Of a stretch of DNA of 64,000 nucleotides, positions 10,124 to 22,277 are shown in pieces. The stretch's first letter is position 1. Every line of letters starts with the position of its first letter. The translations under genes and the position numbers were made by a program. Location of the stretch: positions 11,160,001 to 11,224,000 of the forward strand of contig JANTQA010000032.1 of NCBI GenBank assembly GCA_027625915.1, given 5' to 3'. The notes under the pieces are model-generated. The model made no database searches. It was not told where the DNA came from and was given only the letters and a program-made list of their open reading frames with translations. The DNA comes from Anaeramoeba flamelloides. Its lineage: Eukaryota > Metamonada > Anaeramoebidae.

Positions 10124-13100
10124 TTAACAACAGCCACCATTTGAATTTGAGTTGGTTTGTGGTTTTTCAACTTGAAAAGATGTTGTTTCCACCCCAATTT
10201 CATTTTTGTTGATTTCATCTTCAAAAAATTCTGGTTTTTTTGAGCGAAGAACCCTTTGAGCAACAGTTTTAAAAAGATCATCAATGCCTTAAAAGATACA
10301 CAAATAATACAATCATTATTGATCATATTTCATATCATATAACATATGGAAATATAATTACATTAAATAAAACAATAAATATAAAACACCTTAAAAAAAA
10401 AAAATAAAATAAAATAAATACCCTCTCCTGTTTTGGCTGAAGTTTTAAAATTCATTGCTCCAATTGATTTTGCGTATTTTTTTGCTTTTAAATAAGTTTT
10501 TTCATCTCTTTCCTCTTCATACCCATCTAGTTTATTACCAACAATTGCTATGATTGGTGGTGTTTTTGTATTATTTTTTATTTCATTAATCCAAAATTTA
10601 ATTTTTTGAAAGGAAGTTATGTCTTCTAAATCATACACCAAAATCGCAGCATTTGAGTTTCGGTAATACAGTGGGGTTAAAGAATTGAATCTTTCTTGCC
10701 CAGAAGTGTCCCATAATCTATTACAAAATAAATAATAAAAATAATTTTAATATTATTAACACAGCAATTTCAAAAGTGAAACCATTACATTAAAAATAAT
10801 TCCGAAAATTAAATCATAATCATTCTATTAAGTTATTTTTAAGAAAACCAAGATATAAAACTTTACAGAAAAAAAAAAAAACCTCGACTATTTTATTTAC
10901 TATTATAAACAGTTTGAGTAACACTTTGGAAAAAACTTGTTATTCACAGTATTAAAATTAATTTATTAGGGGAAGAAGTTTATTTTATTTTATTTTTTTT
11001 TAATTTTCACAAACCGAAAACCACAAAATTCATTTTTTTTTGGTCAATTGTTAATAGTAGTAAAAATTCGAAAATTTATTCGAATTTTAATGATTAAATA
11101 TATAAAATATCGAGTAACAATTAACCATTCTATTTTATATATAGATTAAAATTTCCAAATTGATCAATTTTAACTCTTTGAGAAATTCAGAATTCAAAAA
11201 AATTCCAAAAATGAGAAATTAATAGAGAAGATGGCTGAAAAAGAAAATATAAATTTTGATATTAAATTTTAAAATCAACATCATTTTTTACAATTTAAGA
11301 AATTTAAATTCAATCTGAGAAAGGTATTTAAATAATTGTGTATTTTTATTAAATTAAGGAAAAGCATTTTAGAAAAAAAAAAAGAATTTCCCGTAAAGTT
11401 TTACAATTTAAATTTAAAATTTAATAAGAAAGAACTAAAGAAAAAAAACTCTTCTTTTATAAAAATAAAAACAAAGTAATTATCATATTAGGATATTTTC
11501 TAAGAAATTTGACATTTATCTCATAAATAATCAAAATAAATTAGATTTTCTTATTTTTTTTCAGTGATTTTCACATTAGTTTATTAGATTTGGATTTTTT
11601 TTTAATTTCTGCATTTACAAAACACTAGTATGAAAAAATAAAATTGAAAAAAAAAAAAAGTTAGACAAAACTACTTCATTCCTTAACCTTTCATCTTGAA
11701 TAATAAAGTTTATTCACAATATAATCAAAATTCCAGAACTTTAAATTCATGAGACTATTGTTTTTATTGTTGTTTATAGTACTACGATTTTGGAAAGTCT
11801 CTAGTCTAGAAAAAAAGGCATTTTTCGGGTAAAAAACTACAAATAAACGGAAGAATGAATTATAGATTAATTCAACTTGGAGATATTCACTTTGATAGGT
11901 AATAACGAATAGTTATGAAAACATTGTACTCATCTAATAAAACTGAAACAGAGAAAAAAAATTACTGAGGATAATTATTGTGAGTGTCCTAGGTTTTTTT
12001 TACTTTTTGGAATAAACCGAAAATTTATTAAATTTTCTGTTTATTTCAAAAATTAAAAAAAACCTAACGGAAAATCAAAAAAAAAAGATTTTTTTAAATT
12101 TATATTAATAAATAATTCCATAATAGTCCAAATAATTGATTATCAGTTTGAAAGATTTTTATTAAATTTAAAATACCTTTAAAATAAATGATTATAACCT
12201 CTTAACTGTGGAAATAAAAATTCTTCAAATTTTTTCCTATTAAACATCAAAAAAATTCTTACTGGAAAATTGAATTTTCCAACTTAAATTGTTAAATATC
12301 TTTAAAAGTATTTTTTTGATCCAAGATCCTTTATTAACTAATAGTGTTTATTATAAGTGAAGTTATCAAAAAGTGTAAAATTAGCAAATGTTTGATTTTT
12401 TTTTGAAAAAATTTTTTCATGATCGTGAAGGGTTAAAATTGATAGATTTGTAAAATAAAATCTATATCTACATGAGAACGGTTAATATTTACTTGATAAT
12501 TTATATATTGATCTGCAAAATTGAATAAATTATCCAAATTATATTAATATTGACAATTGATCAAAAAAAATTGGATGTATGATTTTTTGAAATTTACAGG
12601 TTTTTTTTGATAAATCTGGGTTTAAGGGATTAGCGTCACCATAGATTTACCAATAATCAAAGTATGTTGTAATTAGGTGTAAATGGTATTAGTGCACTAT
12701 GGCTCAAATATTTTCTAAAAAATCTATTATAAATCTTATTACACAATAAATTATTACATTTTTTACTAATGATCACTATTAAAAAAGTTTCATTTTTGAG
12801 GAATTTTTTTTTTAAATTCCTTTTCCAAATCTAAAAATAGAAATCCAAAATACAGTATTCTGGTATTTAATAATTTAGATTTAGAGCTTCCAAAAGTAAC
12901 TATTTTTATAATTTTTGAATTTCAAAGATTAACTCAATAATGATCAACATAAAAACATAAATACTGATTAGTTTTGTTTGCTTTTGATAAAGTTACTTGT
13001 AGCATCAATATATTTCCATGATTTCAGAAATAATTTATCAAAAAAATTTATTGGTTAATTATTTAATTTTTAAAAAAAAACGAATTTTTTAGTAACTTAA

Positions 13101-14910
13101 TCTATATTTCGCCACATATTTAAGAAAGATATTTAGTGACTTTGTAGTCTGAATATTGATAATTCATCCTTTAAATTTATGGCGAAATGCAGATTTTATT
13201 CTGAAATTGTTGGGTTTTTTACAAATACAAGGGATCATTTTTAATTGATGAGATCAACAAATATTACTACTTGACTAATCGATTTTTTAGAGACATTTGA
13301 ACCATGTAGCACTAATGTGGTTACGCCCAATAACAACATACTTTGTTCCTAGGCTTCTCCTTGGTATACACTAATCCCTTAAGGTTTGAAAGAAAAGGTG
13401 TTACTTTTCCACTATCCCCGCAGAGGGGGGGACTTTCCAGTGCATTCGAGGTGTTAAATGATAACAAATTCCATTTAATAAATAATCGGAGATGTTTGGC
13501 TTTGTTTTTTTGATTTTTGAATTTCTGTTCCTCACTCCAAATCATTTCCTTTCTTTTTTAAAAAGAATCAAATGCTACTAACTACATCAAATATATGACC
13601 AAGTTTCCTAACCTTGGGTACATACCGGAAAGGTATCAGATTTAAGAAAAAAACACAAATGTATCAAAAAAACTTTGAAAAATTAAGACTTGATTTTTTG
13701 CAATTTTTGAATTAGTTATCAAGATCTAAACAATTTTCTCAAATACAGTTAATATTAAAAGGGGGGTAGTTTTTGATTTCAATATTTAAAAGTGTTTTCC
13801 TATTTTTCTTTGAGTAGGATTCGATTAACTCTTTTCCAGATTGACAATGGTTTCAAATTACTCTTTGTTGCAAAATTAATGAAACAAAATTTTCAATCAA
13901 CTTTCCCAAATATAGATTTTTAAAATATGTAACATTTCAATTTTTTTCTTCCAATTCATACTTTGGTTTATTAATTTCCTTTTTTAGAATTGGGGACTTT
14001 CGATAATTTGTTTTAATTCTTGGAATGTGATTTTTTTGGAAAGCTGAATGAAAATTTTGATCTTTTTATTTTACAATTGATAGTACAAATCTTCAAATAT
14101 TTTATCTAATCAGAACTATTATTACTTTTGATAAAATCTCTGTACTTTTGTTTTAAAAAAAAACAAATAATATGGTTGGAAATGAAATTTGTATCTACAA
14201 CAAGATCTATAATTTTGAAAAAAAATAAGAAACAACATTTGAGAAAAAATGAACAAATTAAAGACAACAAGTATTTGGATTTAAAAGATTTGTGGTGAGA
14301 CAGTTCTTTTCAGTTTTTTTGTTTTTATTTGATCAATTTTGAAAAGAAAGATTATTTGGATCACAAAGCTGTGCTGAGTCGCTTGGTCGTTTTATTATTT
14401 TTTGACATCGCAAATCACGTTTATTCAAATGTGTATAAAAGAAACTTGAAGAATAATTTCATGTAAAAGTACCTTTTAGTTTGTTCCAACGATCACATAC
14501 TCAAGATCTTACATTCTGAAATCAGAAAAATATGTGTAAAATTAAATATTTTTTGTTGTAAAACGTAAAACTTATAACTGCGACTCAATTGGAAATAAGA
14601 AAAAAAAAAAGTTTCTTATTTGTGATCAATTTAATCTCAAAGGTTGTGTGCATGTAAAAAGCAACCAAATAAACAAAAAATAAACAAAATGACATTACCT
14701 TAAACAAACTGACTTATTTTCGATTTGAATAACACGAAGAAAAAAATTTGCTCCGATTGTTGTTTTTGGTTTCTCCATGAATTTATGTTGAACAAATCTC
14801 AAAATCATAGACGTCTTCCCACAGCCACTTTTACCAAGCATTACAATTTTTAAGACAACAGTTGGTTTATGTTCTTCTTCACTTGAATCTGAAAAATAGG
14901 TAAGATCCAT
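10124..14910 (-). CDS. Rab21-like small GTPase
   Basis: There are three exons on the minus strand: 14910-14699, 10717-10422 and 10287-10124 (672 nt, 223 aa), all GT...AG with matching phase. It is a membrane-associated GTP switch of the Rab5/21/22 group, which acts in early endosome traffic. Visible motifs in order are the P-loop GKSGCGKTS, switch I TTIG, switch II WDTSGQERF (usually WDTAGQE), YYRNSNAAILVYD, NKLD and SAKTGEG. It ends in a Cys-Cys motif (NGGCC) for double geranylgeranylation. YYRNSNAAILVYD..SFQK..W and the VGNK block favour Rab21, but exact subfamily is inference. The N-terminus MDLTYFSDSSEEEH is short and acidic. Intron 1 (10718-14698) is 3.98 kb and holds several mobile elements; intron 2 is 134 nt. 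The gene is convergent with the TBC gene. Confidence 0.92.
11619..12428. repeat. Segmental duplicate shared with 57165-57973
   Basis: About 810 bp beginning AACACTAGTATGAAAAAAT and ending TTTCATGATCGTGA is repeated in the same orientation at 57165-57973, with few substitutions by eye. Both copies lie in long introns of unrelated genes. No inverted termini are evident, so it is either part of a larger element or a plain duplication. The only large difference between the copies is the foldback module at 11988-12070 versus 57531-57611. Confidence 0.85.
11988..12070. repeat. Foldback hairpin module, 'ACTTT-AAATAAAC' type
   Basis: Edges are CCTAGGTTTTTTTTACTTTT and AAAAAACCTAACGG. The arms pair over about 35 bases around a central AAATTTATTAAATTTT loop. 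At the identical position of the other duplicate (57531) the edges are the same but the arms are a different sequence, so the module has been replaced rather than merely mutated. Confidence 0.8.
12626..13378. mobile_element. TTAA-flanked element with long inverted termini
   Basis: The 753-bp element is bounded by TTAA on both sides (12622-12625 and 13379-13382). The termini begin GGGATTAG and are imperfect inverted repeats for about 100 bp, sharing CAAAGTATGTTGT, TTAGTGC.AC and CAAAT.T.TCTAAAAAATC. There is no coding capacity. A TTAA duplication is typical of piggyBac-type transposition, but the GGG start is not the classic terminus, so superfamily is inference. Partial copies lie at 19020-19505 and 48927-49692. 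Confidence 0.75.
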
Positions 14911-15239
14911 TGGCAATTCTCAAGAATGAAGAAATCGAAAAAATGTTTTTATTTATTCTTGAAAAAAAACTCATTGATTTAATCAAGCTTGGTGACTTTT
15001 TAGAGCTTGAATAGATTCCCAAACCTTTCAAAAACTTTTCAATACTTTCCAGTCCTGAAAGGTTGTGAAAAGTTCTGAGATTTGTTGAGTACAATTTTTA
15101 ATTTCAAAATTCGGTAATTTAGTACAAAAAGTTAAAAACGGAAAAAAAGTTCAACATGATTTGTAATTGGTGACATTAGTAAAACCTGAAAACGAAATGT
15201 AAAATCAATTAAAAGTAGAATTAAAGTTAACTTCCAAGG

Positions 15240-15642
15240 TAATCCTTTTTATGATTTTCAATCAAATCAACAAAAACTATTTGGCATCTCCTTTTATCAA
15301 AATCCAATGTTTTATTTTGGGGATCACTCAAAAAGATTCAATTTTTTCAATAATTTTTTGATAAGCGATAAATGGGAGAAAAACCCTTTCCAAAATAAAG
15401 TGAAGAAAAACTGGTTCTTGCTTTTACTCGCATTTTTACTATTTAAACATTGTTTTTTTCTTTTATTAATGGCTCTACTTTTTGTTTTCAGTATGGTTCA
15501 CATGAGCACAAATATGGAGGATATCAGAACTTTTCCATGAAATTTCAATATAATTATCACAACAATTATTGGAAATATTCCTTATTTTTATAACATTTTC
15601 AAACAGTACAAGTGCGATAATGGATCTGAAATAAATTAACAA
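15240..15642 (+). CDS. Possible two-exon hypothetical gene (weak)
   Basis: An open frame reads FYDFQSNQQKLFG..., then MFYFGDHSKRFNFFNNF and a hydrophobic stretch. It is followed by TTTTTGTTTTCAG, a strong acceptor-like sequence, and an exon-like frame YGSHEHKYGGYQNFSMKFQY with a TAA about 15 codons later. Gly/Tyr/His-rich composition differs from the Lys/Phe/Asn noise of surrounding frames. I do not recognise a family, and the start codon and donor are uncertain. Confidence 0.2.
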
Positions 15643-18393
15643 CACTCAATAAAACCATTTAACCAATGTATACAAAAGATGGCATGTTTATTAATTGGAA
15701 AAATTATTTTTAATCTCTCATCATGTTTTCAATTAATATAAACTTCTCGTCTTTATACTCAATGTTTGTTCGGTTTCCCTCTTTTAGTATAAAGAATATT
15801 TTGTTAAGATTTTCATTTTTTTATTGTTTTTACTTATATTTTGGTTAATATTTTTTGTTTGGAAATAGAATAAATATTTGAAAGAAATTTGGTTTAATTT
15901 CATGTCTTTTTATTTTTTATTTTATTTTATTTTTTTTCTGTTTATTAAAAAACAACAAACAATACCTAAAAATAAAAAAAGGTTTAAGAGGTCCAAAATA
16001 AAATTTAAATAGAAAATCCTGTCACAAAATATATGTGATCACTTCTAGCAGTAAAAAATTTAGGGAAAAATGTTATCAAAAGACATTCGATCCATATATC
16101 TTTAAAACTTTTTTATAGTTGCCTTTTTATGACTTTCTTTTTTATAATTATTTTACTTTCTTTGAGATAATTTTTGGGTTGTGTTTCTTTTTTCACACAC
16201 ATGAAACAATTAAATATTAAAAATATCTTTTGAAATTTTAGATTAATTATCTTTGATTTTTAATCCATTTTTCAGATATATATATTAAAATTTTTATTTA
16301 ATTCTCAATATTTTTCAATAAAAATTTCCTTGAAATTTCCACACAACTTCCATTGACTATTTCACATTTCATTCATTAAATTCCATTCAATTGGTTTTCA
16401 ATCAAATTTCACTCTATTTTCAGAAAATTTTCCTTCAAAAGTAACCTGAATTTAGTTTCATTTTTGTTCTCATCTGGATCTACTTTTATATCAAAATATT
16501 ATATTTAATTTTATTATTTTCAATACGAAAATCTTAACCTAAAAAAAAACCAAAAAAATTCACATTTATAAATATTTACAATTAAATCTCAAATTTTGAA
16601 TTATTCAAACTGAAAAATTTTGTTTTAATTTGATGTTTGAGAAATATATTTTGATTCTCAAAATAAATTCAATTTATGGATTTGATTTTTGTTTTAAAAA
16701 TTAAAAAAAAACAATGAAAAAAAAAGTATTTAAAATATGAGGAATTAAGTAACCATTTCAGGATTAATGATCAAACCAAAAACCAAAAAAAATCAAAGAT
16801 CTTGAATTTTTTTTATTCTTTATCAATTTAAAATATTAATAAAAATATTAAAACTTATCCTATTCTATAATAAAAAATATTAAAATTATTGAGGGTTGTA
16901 TTCAATTTTTTTATTGGTATATTGTTAAAATATTCTCAATATATCAATTGTAACCTTTCTCTAAAATGTAGAAAAAAAAAATCCAAATTGAAAAAATGAT
17001 AAAGAAAATGACAAAAAAATAAAATCATTTTTTTTTTTCAAATTATTCCATAGATATATTATAAATTGATTGAAAATATTAACAATGAATATCATTTTGT
17101 TTGCATTTTTATAGTTTTAGGGTTTTATTTTCCTTTAATCTTTCCGTTTAAATTTTTTTTAAAAAATTTAAATTTTTTTACTGGGTAACCCTGAGGAAAT
17201 ATTTTTAAACAAAATAATTTTCTTTAATTAATACAAAATTTAAAATAATCATATAACTTTAACAAATTAAAATTTAATTGACAAATTTTAAATTGATAAA
17301 AAATATTTTGATTTTTAACATCAATATATAAATTTAACTATGTTTCAGTAACAGGTAGCCAATATTTTTTTTAAAATATCAATTATTATTTAGAAATAAC
17401 CCTTGAAGAATTAAATAAGAAACAAGTAGATATAATACATGTTAAGAAGAGTTGATATTTGTATTAAATAAAACTCATAAATCAATAGATATTTTTAAAA
17501 TTAGTAAAAACCTAAAACCGTTGATTACTTTATTAAGAAAAACAACAATGTTTATTGTGATCTTAAATTGAAAATCCCAATAAAATTCCAACATAAATCA
17601 AAATTATTTCTATACTATCCTTTACACTGTTTAAGTAACAATAGTATAACATGTTTTTACCAGGTGACTATCTATCTTTTAATAAAAAAAAATTTTGAAA
17701 ATGTATTAGGTATCAATAAACAAAAAAAAAGTAAGAAGTAAAACGAGAAAAAAAAAAACAAAAATATACCACAAGGTGTTGAAAAAATGGAAATTTCCAA
17801 AATTAATTTTTTATCTAATATCAATTAAAATCATTTAAATATATGTATTTAACTCATATTAAAGTACCATCTTTGGCTGGAAAATAGCTTCGATTTTATT
17901 TTTTCGGTTTTGATGTATATTATTTTCAAATAATTTGCGATTTTTTTGATTTTTAAATTTAGTAAAGGGTTAAAATTGATATACTGAAAATTTTTAAACA
18001 ATTTTAGAATTAAAACGGTAAAAATATTTCTCAATTATTTTAACTATTTTTCTTCAAAATATGTAAATTTTCGAATTTTTACTAATATTTTCAATTTATT
18101 AGAACAAAGGATATTCAAAGATGATTTAAATACGTTGGTTTTTGGTTTGATAGTGAAATCAATTTGTTTTTTTTTTCATTTTTTTTTAGGTTGATATGAG
18201 TTGATATAAATTTTATTTTAATAGGATATATCTGATTATTTTCTGGTTAATCAAAATTACGAAATTTATTGTTCTTGTCGAGAATTTTTCATCAAAGCTC
18301 TTATGGTTAGAAAACTTAAGGTAATAAAGAAAAAATGAAAATAAAAAAATTGAAAATAAAAAATTCCTAAAATAGTAAAAAAATATACAAATT

Positions 18394-18424
18394 CGGGTAC
18401 ATAGTGCCCGACTTTTCGGAGTCG
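18394..18424. other. Tandem GC-rich hairpins, possible structured RNA
   Basis: CGGGTACATAGTGCCCG and CGACTTTTCGGAGTCG are two stable stem-loops back to back, in sequence that is otherwise nearly GC-free. A further CACAGTTTGTG hairpin follows at about 18455. It does not match the tRNA pattern or a spliceosomal RNA I can recall. It may be chance or a fragment of a structured RNA. Confidence 0.25.
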
Positions 18425-19019
18425 TGGAATACCAATTTATTAATCACAGTTTGTGGAATCTTATTATTAATAATCTTTCTATCGGATTTTTACTCCTCCT
18501 GTTATAGGACGTGGGTAATTTTTAATTTGATCATGTAAATGATTTAATGATTTTTTACTTTAATATTTTAATTATTTTTCTTCTTCTCTTTTTTATTGAG
18601 TAAATTTTCTTTGTTTATCCCTTTCTCAAAATAAAAAAATAACAATAAATAAATATCTTATTATTTTCAAAGTTGTCTTCTCTTTTAAGACATTGGTTTG
18701 TGTAATCTTTCAATAATTATGATTATTAACAAGAAAAATACTACAATTATGTTATTAATTCGTATTACCCTAAATTTTTCTTCATTATAAGAGGATTTTA
18801 ATAATGTGTAAATCATAAAATAGTGTTAGTTTGTTTAAAAAAGAATTAAAAAATTGGTTATAAATATTCATGATTATATAAATTATCAGATTTATACGTA
18901 AAGATTACAAAAAAAATTCTCAGTTTTTTCATTTAATTTTGATTTCCATTTTACAAATTAAAATATAGAAACCTAAATAATATTATTTTAGTCTCTATTT
19001 ATTCATATATATAACTTAT

Positions 19020-19505
19020 ATACATAATTATTTTTGTATTTTTTAAATTTCCAATTTTAATTCAACAATCATCAACATAAAACCCCCAAAGACTCGTTAG
19101 TTTTGTTTCCTTTTTATAAAGATAATTGTAATATCAACATATTTCCAATATTTCTGTAATAAATGTAAAAAAAATCTATGAGTTAATTATTTAATTTTTA
19201 AAAAAAATTAATTTTTTTAGTTATTAATCCAAACTTTCCCACAAATTTAACAAAGATATTCTTTATCTTGAGTCTGAATATTGAAAATTTAACCTTTTTA
19301 TTGATCATATAAATACAGATTTTTTTCAAAAATTGTTGGGTTTTTTACAAATAAAAGGATCATTTCTAATGGATTAGATCAACAAATATTACTACTTGAC
19401 TAATCCATTTTTCAGAGACCTTTGACCCATGAATAACAAATAATATTATTTGTTCAATAATAATATACTTTAATTTCGGCTTCTCTTTGTTAAGATACTT
19501 ATCCC
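19020..19505. mobile_element. TTAA element, right part only
   Basis: It aligns with about 12900-13378 (ATCATCAACATAAAA..., TTTGTTTCC, ACTACTTGACTAATC, AGAGACCTTTGACCCATG) and ends ATCCC|TTAA at 19506-19509. The left terminus is missing, so this copy is truncated. Confidence 0.65.
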
Positions 19506-19789
19506 TTAAAAATGTAAATTTATAAAAGAAGGCGAAAATCTGAATTAATCAAATTTAAAACCTGAATAATAATTGAAAGTGTACTCAAGAAGTTTAACAA
19601 AACACGAATACAATTAGAAACCCAACCAACTTTTTTCATTTTTTTTACTTTATCCTATTTAAAAAAAGTAAAAATTAACTTTTTTTTTTTTTCTTATTTT
19701 CTTCTTTATTAAACAATTTCTTTTCTTGGTACTTTCAAATTATTTTAATAATACTGTAGTGGCAAACGCGTTTAACTCTTCACTTTTAG

Positions 19790-20218
19790 GATGTTTTAGT
19801 GACACAAAAATTTGTAAATCATTTTCCCAACCTAACCGCCTTGAAGATCTCAAATGATTTTTTTTTTTTTTTTTTTTCTCATTCAACCAATTCAAGGCTG
19901 TCTTGGTATTTTTTGCTTGCCTTACCTTTCCTCTAGAAACAAAGCTGATGTTGATGAACGGGATTGTACTATTTGTGACTTTTTATGTAAGAAGATATTT
20001 TTTTTTTTTTTTTTTGTTTCTTAATCCTGTTGATTTGGCTTAACCTCAAAACAAACCTTTTTTTTGTTAAAAATATCACACCAAAAGGTTGTCCAAGAGA
20101 ATATTTTACAAGACTACAAATTAGAACAAAATATGGGTTTGAACAAAATACAGTTTCAGATTGTATTACTACAAGTATTTGTATTCCATGCTCTACTTGC
20201 CAAGATGTAACTTTCTAA
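19790..20218 (+). CDS. PLAC8-family cysteine-rich protein (C-terminal part)
   Basis: Three exons join in phase: 19790-19813, 19897-19986 and 20088-20218 (TAA at 20216-20218). The product reads GCFSDTKICCLGIFCLPYLS, then NKADVDERDCTICDFLCCP, REYFTRLQIRTKYGFEQN and DCITTSICIPCSTCQD. This cysteine layout (CFSD..ICC...FC.P, then R..IR.KYG, then DC....C.PC..CQ) is the PLAC8/Cys-rich repeat. Members elsewhere are small membrane proteins linked to cadmium resistance and cell-size control; the role here is unknown. The introns are 83 and 101 nt. A TTTTAG acceptor at 19784-19789 implies an upstream exon with the start and the usual WSTGL segment, which I could not locate. The true end may also differ if GAT|GTAACT is used as a donor. 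Confidence 0.75.
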
Positions 20219-21377
20219 TAATTTTCTTTATTTCTTTTTTTTTTGGTTATTAAAAATCATTACTTTGTAACAAAAGTCGACTAATTTTTTCAAAATATAA
20301 ATTCCAAAAAGTGCTTGGAAAAGTCAACAACAGAGAGAACCAAAGAAATTGAAACAAAAATAACTATTCAAAAAAAATTTTCAAATTGAATGAAACTTTT
20401 CGATACTTTCGTTTTCTAATTAATCAAAAGAAAAATTTTATTGGTTCAATTTCCCAAAATGTCTTTCATCACAATTAGGAGTAAAAACACAAAAACTTCA
20501 CTAACCAATTCATAACGAAAATTGTATCTCATTCATTTGGCTAATCCTGTTTATTTCTTTGAGGAAAAATTAAATTAGAATTTAACAAAACTATACATGT
20601 TTAAATAATATTTCTTAATTTTTCAGTTTTTTTGATAAATTAGTGATTTTTTCATTAACAGTGATACTTTTCTGGTCTGGCCACCAAGAGTCAAGAAACT
20701 TGAGAACATCTCCAATATTTTAAATGACAACAAATTCCATTTAATAAACCATTGAAGATGATTAGGTTTTTATGGATTTTAATAAAGCTCTTTCTTATTG
20801 AACTGTTGTATTAAAATTCTATTGTTTTTAATTTTAGTTATAATAGTGTATTAATGAAGAATATTTTTTCTTTTCTTTGATACCAAATTTAATTTCTCAT
20901 TTTCTTAAAATGAAAATAGATACCAAAAATAGTTTATACTGTCTTCTTGACTTAAGAAAACGAATCAAAATTCAGAAAAATACAAAAACAGGATCAGAAC
21001 TAATGTTAAATTCCACAATCACTAACAACCGGTTCTTCAGTTTTAAAGATCAATTAGAAATAAAGTCTTTATAAATTGACTTGAAAAGTTATTAGAAAGT
21101 ACAATTTTTAGAAAAAAGAGAATTTGACAATTTATGATTTCCCCACTTTTTACAAATAAATAAAAAAATAGCTGAAATTTTTTAACAGAACACAGTATTT
21201 CAAAAAATATCACATTTTTAAATTTTGTTTGGAACACAAAGAAAAATGAGAATGAGAATTCTTTCCCTAAATTAATAGCACAACATTTTTTATTTTGAAA
21301 TTATTATTTTAATTATAAAGATTTTTCAAGCAGTAAAGGATATACGTACGTGTTTATATATATATATATATATATAT

Positions 21378-22014
21378 CACAGGTATTACAATTTTTCGTT
21401 TTAAAATCAGGAAAGACTTATAAATTCGCGTTTTTTCGATTTATATTTTAGATGTTTTTTCGTTTCATTCGTTGTTTTATTTTTTTATTTTTGAAAAAGT
21501 TCTCTAATTCTTTTGAAATCGTACTTTCCGTTTCTCGGATGTGAAAAAATGCAAATGAAACAACTTAAAAACAACGGAAAAAAATAATAATTATATACAA
21601 CTAGGAAGTAATTGCTTTAAAAGCCTTCTCAAACAATGTGAATTCGCGATTTCCCATTTAAGTAGGAGGTTTTGCATTTAAAACCATGAAAATAGTTTGA
21701 TTTTCTATTTTGAAGTCACCAAAACAATACAAAGTAGGTTTTCCGTTTAAAGCCCTTGAAAATTGTAAACTCTTTAAAAACTTAGAAAAACAAATTAATT
21801 TTTTTTTTAAAAAATTACTAGTTGGGTAAGAAAAGTGGTCAAAATTTAACTTTTAAACCAATTCCAAATTAGATCAGCTCACCTAAGATTTTTGTGTTTT
21901 GATTACACATGCACACACACACACACATATATATATATCAAACAAACGAATTTTACGCGTAGCTCACGCGTGCAAAACCCGTTTAACAAAGTCAAAAAAA
22001 TCATCATACCTGTG
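21378..22014. mobile_element. CACAGGTAT-ended element inside TA microsatellites
   Basis: The 637-bp block starts CACAGGTAT and ends ATACCTGTG. Each end is embedded in a (TA)n run of about 22-26 bases (21356-21377 and 22015-22039). The inner sequence contains a (CA)n(TA)n run (about 21909-21939) and a rare GC-rich patch with ACGCGTAGCTCACGCGTG. Short inverted ends plus TA target suggest a TA-specific DNA transposon derivative inserted into a TA repeat. Confidence 0.5.
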
Positions 22015-22277
22015 ATATATATATATATATATATATATCTATAATTTAAATAAAAATCAGAGACATGAATTGTATTTTTAATCGTATTCCTAATAAGATG
22101 AAATTGAAAAAGAAATTTTCTCAGTTACAAAATTCACTTTCCCATAATTTTTGGAAAGCGTTTACAAAAACTGAAAAAAATTTAATTTATTTGAAGTTAT
22201 TTAAGAAGACACAATAGTGTATGAATTTATTAAGTGTGGAATAAAATTAAATTAAAAAAAAAATTTATTCATTCAAA

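Larger units (their letters stand above)
10718..14698 (-). other. Intron 1 of the Rab21-like gene (3.98 kb)
   Basis: It interrupts the codon just before LWDTSGQE. It contains a segment duplicated in the phosphodiesterase intron (11619-12428, carrying a foldback at 11988-12070) and a complete TTAA-flanked element (12626-13378). It also contains a flank (about 13385-13570) that is repeated without the element near 20645-20770. The remainder is AT-rich with no recognised feature. A 74-codon minus frame at 13321-13545 falls in the element end and flank and is not a gene. Confidence 0.85.
14911..19789. other. Intergenic region between Rab and PLAC8 genes
   Basis: This is mostly featureless AT-rich sequence. 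Items of note are a possible exon pair at about 15240-15640, a compact GC-richer double hairpin at 18394-18424, and the right half of a TTAA element (19020-19505). A block near 16560-16740 resembles 39720-39900, indicating a further dispersed repeat. The missing N-terminal exon of the PLAC8 gene could lie here but was not found. Confidence 0.5.
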
